Positions 5,174-7,387 of a stretch of 7,387 bases of DNA are shown one piece after another; the first letter of the stretch is position 1; each line of letters begins with the position of its first letter. The notes under the pieces are model-generated. The model had not been told where the DNA came from, did not search any database, and saw only the letters and a list, made by a program, of their open reading frames with translations. This stretch comes from Deltaproteobacteria bacterium (lineage in GTDB: Bacteria > Myxococcota_A > Polyangia > JAAYKL01), in NCBI GenBank assembly GCA_011389755.1, contig JAABTR010000465.1:1-7387 (forward strand), given 5' to 3'. The position numbers were made by a program, and so were the translations under genes.

Positions 5174-7117
5174 TCACCCTCTCCCGACGCGCCTGCGGAT
5201 CTCCTTCCAGGGAATCCGCGCCAAGATGGGGCGCCCGTGGGGGCAATGACCGGCGTTATCGACACCGTCGAGCTGCTCGAGCAAGGCGTGCACTTCGGAC
5301 GCCGCGACCTGCCGGCCGCCGCGGATGGAGCTGTGACAGGCCATGGTGGCCAAGGCGAGCTCATGGGCGTCGCCGCGAGAGCCCTGCCTGCCCTCCTCGA
5401 GGGCCATGACCATGTCCGCTAAGAGCCTCTCCGGCGAGGTCATCACGAGCTCGGCGGGCACGGCGTGGACCGCGACGCGGTCCGGGCCTGACCGGGCGAT
5501 CTCCAAACCGAGGCTTAAAAGTTCGTTCGACATCTCGCAGATGCGCTCAGCCTCGGCCGGCCCCAGGTCCACGTTGTGGGGCATGAGCAGCTTCTGGGAC
5601 CTGACCCCACCTGCGCCGAGCTGCTGCCGGAGCTTCTCAAAGGTCACCCGCTCGTGAGCGGCGTGCTGATCCATGACCACCAAGTCGTCCTCGTCGTCCA
5701 AGAGCAAAAACATCTCCTTGCCTTGTCCGATGTACCGCAGGTCCGAGAAGCTCCCGCGCGTGTGTTGGGGATCGCCGACATTGGACCACTGAAGCTGGGT
5801 CCGAACGCCGACTTCGTCGCTCGCCGCTGGGCTTTTGGGATCGACGAACATTCGCTCCCCGGGCTCGCCTCCGACGCGCGCGCTGTTCTCACACTCTAAG
5901 GCGCCGTCTTCTTCCGAATGGGGCTGGCCTTCCTGGGATGAGACCTCAACATCCCGGCCGGCAGTGACGGGGCGCGGGGCACCGAACATGTTCTGGCTTT
6001 GAGGAACCGGGATGAGCTTGCGCTTGAAGGTCCCGCCCGAGCCGGGTCCCCTGGAAAGGAAGGGGTTCTCCCCACCGCCCTCGGCCTTCGGCTCTTTGAC
6101 CTCGCTCCTCGCGTCCTTGGGAAAGGACCAGATCGCGCGGCCCACCATCTCGCCCACCACCCGGCGCACGGCGCTGTAGACCGCTTGAGAGTCCGCGAAT
6201 CGCACCTCGGTCTTTTGGGGATGCACATTCACGTCGAAGCTGCCCTCGGGCATCTCGAGAGCCAAGAGCCCCACCGGGTAGCGCCCGTGCTCGAGAGTCC
6301 CGGCGAAGGCCTGGGTGACCGCGGCGAGCAGGGTGCGATCCCTCATGAAGCGCCGATTGACGTAGGTGTAGAGCGATCCGGCCCCGGCCCTGGCTCTCTC
6401 CGGCGGCCCCAGGATCGCCAGCACCTCGATCCCCGAATCGCTGCCCTGGCTGCGGACCAGCGTCTCCTTGCCGAACATCGCCATCACCCGCTCTTCGGTG
6501 CGCTCCACCCGGGGCATGCTGCGCATCGTCCGCCCGTTGGAGGTCATCTTGAACGATACGTCGGGCCGCAGCGCGGCCAGCCGCACCAGCGCCTCGCCGC
6601 AGTGACTCGCCTCGGTGGTCTCCTTTTTGAGGAACTTGAGCCGGGCCGGGGTGTTGAAGAACAGCTCCCGCACCTCGAGCTCGGTGCCCACCGGGCATCC
6701 CGCCTGGCGCCTTTGCACCACCTCGCCCGCCTCGAGCTGCAACAAAGTCCCGCCCACGTCACCCTCGGTCCGGGTCCGGACCGTTATCTTGGAGACCGAC
6801 GCGACCGAGGGCAGCGCCTCCCCGCGAAAGCCGTACGTCGTCACGCCGTCCAGGTCCGACAGCGCGCGGATCTTGCTGGTCGCGTGCCGCAAAAAAGCCT
6901 TCTCGAGCTCCTGTGCGGCGATGCCCTCTCCGTCATCGAGCACCCTCAGGCGCCGGGCCCCTCCGCCTTCGATGTCGAGCTGGATTTTGGTGGCGCCGGC
7001 GTCTAGGCTGTTCTCCACCAGCTCCTTGACCACCGAGCCGGGCCGCTCGACCACCTCGCCCGCCGCTATCTGATCGGCCACCAACCTGTCCAGCACGTCG
7101 ATCTTCGCGCTCGCCAT
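5174..7117 (-). CDS. mutL: DNA mismatch repair protein MutL, endonuclease type
   Basis: Links mismatch recognition by MutS to strand removal. At 647 residues it is of typical size. The N-terminal GHKL ATPase is complete: E32-L-V-E-N36 (catalytic Glu and Mg-binding Asn), D61-D-G-E-G-I, R77-HATSKI, G96-FRGEAL102, FFNTPAR, and N-V-H-P-Q-K302-TEVRF with the conserved lysine. A low-complexity linker (about 340-450) joins it to the C-terminal domain. That domain carries the metal-binding endonuclease set: D483-QHA-x2-E489-x4-E494, A593-CHSSIRGG and C625-PHGRP630. It also has Q508-KLLMP, which fits the QxLLxP clamp-binding motif. This is therefore an autonomous nicking MutL, as found in bacteria that lack MutH and Dam-directed repair. 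ATG 7117 is chosen; AAAGGA lies about nine bases upstream. An out-of-frame ATG seven bases earlier is ignored. miaA follows after three bases. Confidence 0.98.
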   Translation of the reverse strand: MASAKIDVLDRLVADQIAAGEVVERPGSVVKELVENSLDAGATKIQLDIEGGGARRLRVLDDGEGIAAQELEKAFLRHATSKIRALSDLDGVTTYGFRGEALPSVASVSKITVRTRTEGDVGGTLLQLEAGEVVQRRQAGCPVGTELEVRELFFNTPARLKFLKKETTEASHCGEALVRLAALRPDVSFKMTSNGRTMRSMPRVERTEERVMAMFGKETLVRSQGSDSGIEVLAILGPPERARAGAGSLYTYVNRRFMRDRTLLAAVTQAFAGTLEHGRYPVGLLALEMPEGSFDVNVHPQKTEVRFADSQAVYSAVRRVVGEMVGRAIWSFPKDARSEVKEPKAEGGGENPFLSRGPGSGGTFKRKLIPVPQSQNMFGAPRPVTAGRDVEVSSQEGQPHSEEDGALECENSARVGGEPGERMFVDPKSPAASDEVGVRTQLQWSNVGDPQHTRGSFSDLRYIGQGKEMFLLLDDEDDLVVMDQHAAHERVTFEKLRQQLGAGGVRSQKLLMPHNVDLGPAEAERICEMSNELLSLGLEIARSGPDRVAVHAVPAELVMTSPERLLADMVMALEEGRQGSRGDAHELALATMACHSSIRGGRQVAASEVHALLEQLDGVDNAGHCPHGRPILARIPWKEIRRRVGRG

Positions 7118-7187
7118 CGAACATAATCCTTTCGCTTCCCCCTTTAACGAGTTTTCTCATCGGACGGCAGCCCGGCGCAAGCCCCAT

Positions 7188-7210
7188 AAAAATCGCCGAA
7201 AGCGCGGGCG
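7188..7210 (-). terminator. candidate intrinsic terminator after the right-edge gene
   Basis: Read on the - strand, CGCCCG and CGGCG pair as five base pairs with one bulged C around a CGCTTT loop (7210-7194). A and then five T follow (7192-7188). It begins 27 bases after the stop of the right-edge gene, which is the expected place. The stem is short, so strength is uncertain. If it works, mutL needs its own promoter in 7118-7187, where I see no convincing one. Confidence 0.4.
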
Positions 7211-7237
7211 GGGTTTTGTGTGGGGATCGACCGCGAT

Positions 7238-7387
7238 TCACTTGGTCATGAGCGCCTTGGCTCTTTCGAGGAGCGCGGGGTCGGTCTGCTCTCGAACTTT
7301 CTTACACTCCTGAACGTTCTTCATCCCGTAGCTCATATCCATGCATTTCTGCATAGGTTCTGGGAACGCGTGGCAGACCTCGAGGTA
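7238..7387 (-). CDS. C-terminal end of small cysteine-containing protein (5' partial)
   Basis: The last 49 codons of a gene entering from the right edge, ending in TGA. The residues read YLEVCHAFPEPMQKCMDMSY, then a polar helical tail ending KALMTK. Three cysteines (fragment positions 5, 15 and 28) are spaced x9 and x12, and methionine is frequent. The pattern CxxF...C...C with helices between resembles small secreted or lipoprotein cysteine-motif proteins seen in myxobacteria, but that is an impression. The open frame, absence of stops, sensible composition and a terminator-like hairpin soon after the stop argue that it is real. The function is unknown. The start and any signal peptide lie outside the window. 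Confidence 0.6.
   Translation of the reverse strand, partial: YLEVCHAFPEPMQKCMDMSYGMKNVQECKKVREQTDPALLERAKALMTK

Noticed and set aside
5999..7006. Long open frame on the + strand opposite mutL
   Set aside because: mutL on the other strand has every family motif. The + frame is rich in Arg, His, Leu and Gly without domain signs, so it is a shadow.

Overview
The window is GC-rich (about 60-65 % by eye) and densely coded, with 1-nt to 4-nt gene overlaps and only two intergenic gaps over 100 bases. A YkuD-type L,D-transpeptidase, a parvulin lipoprotein and a roadblock-fold protein sit beside an endonuclease-type mutL followed by miaA. Together these suggest a Gram-negative bacterium of the myxobacterial/deltaproteobacterial kind (Myxococcota-like). 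The assignment rests on gene content and codon style, not on a marker tree.

Left block (1-2230, + strand): three tightly packed genes. They are the C-terminal part of an L,D-transpeptidase that enters from the left edge, a lipoprotein with a parvulin (PpiC) peptidyl-prolyl isomerase domain, and a small roadblock/LC7-like protein. The last two overlap as GTGA. The first two lie close enough for coupling. This looks like one envelope-related transcription unit that ends in a cytosolic roadblock protein.

Middle and right block (2241-7117, - strand, read right to left): mutL (mismatch-repair ATPase/endonuclease), miaA 3 bases after it (tRNA A37 isopentenylation), a 111-base gap with a perfect 17-base palindrome, then two genes joined by a TGATG overlap. 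The first of the pair resembles AblB, the beta-lysine N-acetyltransferase (GNAT family), but lacks a recognisable acetyl-CoA loop. The second is a protein I cannot place. The + and - blocks converge at 2230/2241 over a cluster of short inverted repeats.

Right edge (7238-7387, - strand): the last 49 codons of a small cysteine-containing protein of unknown function. A plausible intrinsic terminator separates it from mutL.

No mobile element, CRISPR array, tRNA or rRNA is visible. mutL and miaA are ordinary housekeeping genes. The parts most likely to hold something undescribed are the AblB-like/unknown pair with its palindromic leader and the envelope-plus-roadblock cluster.
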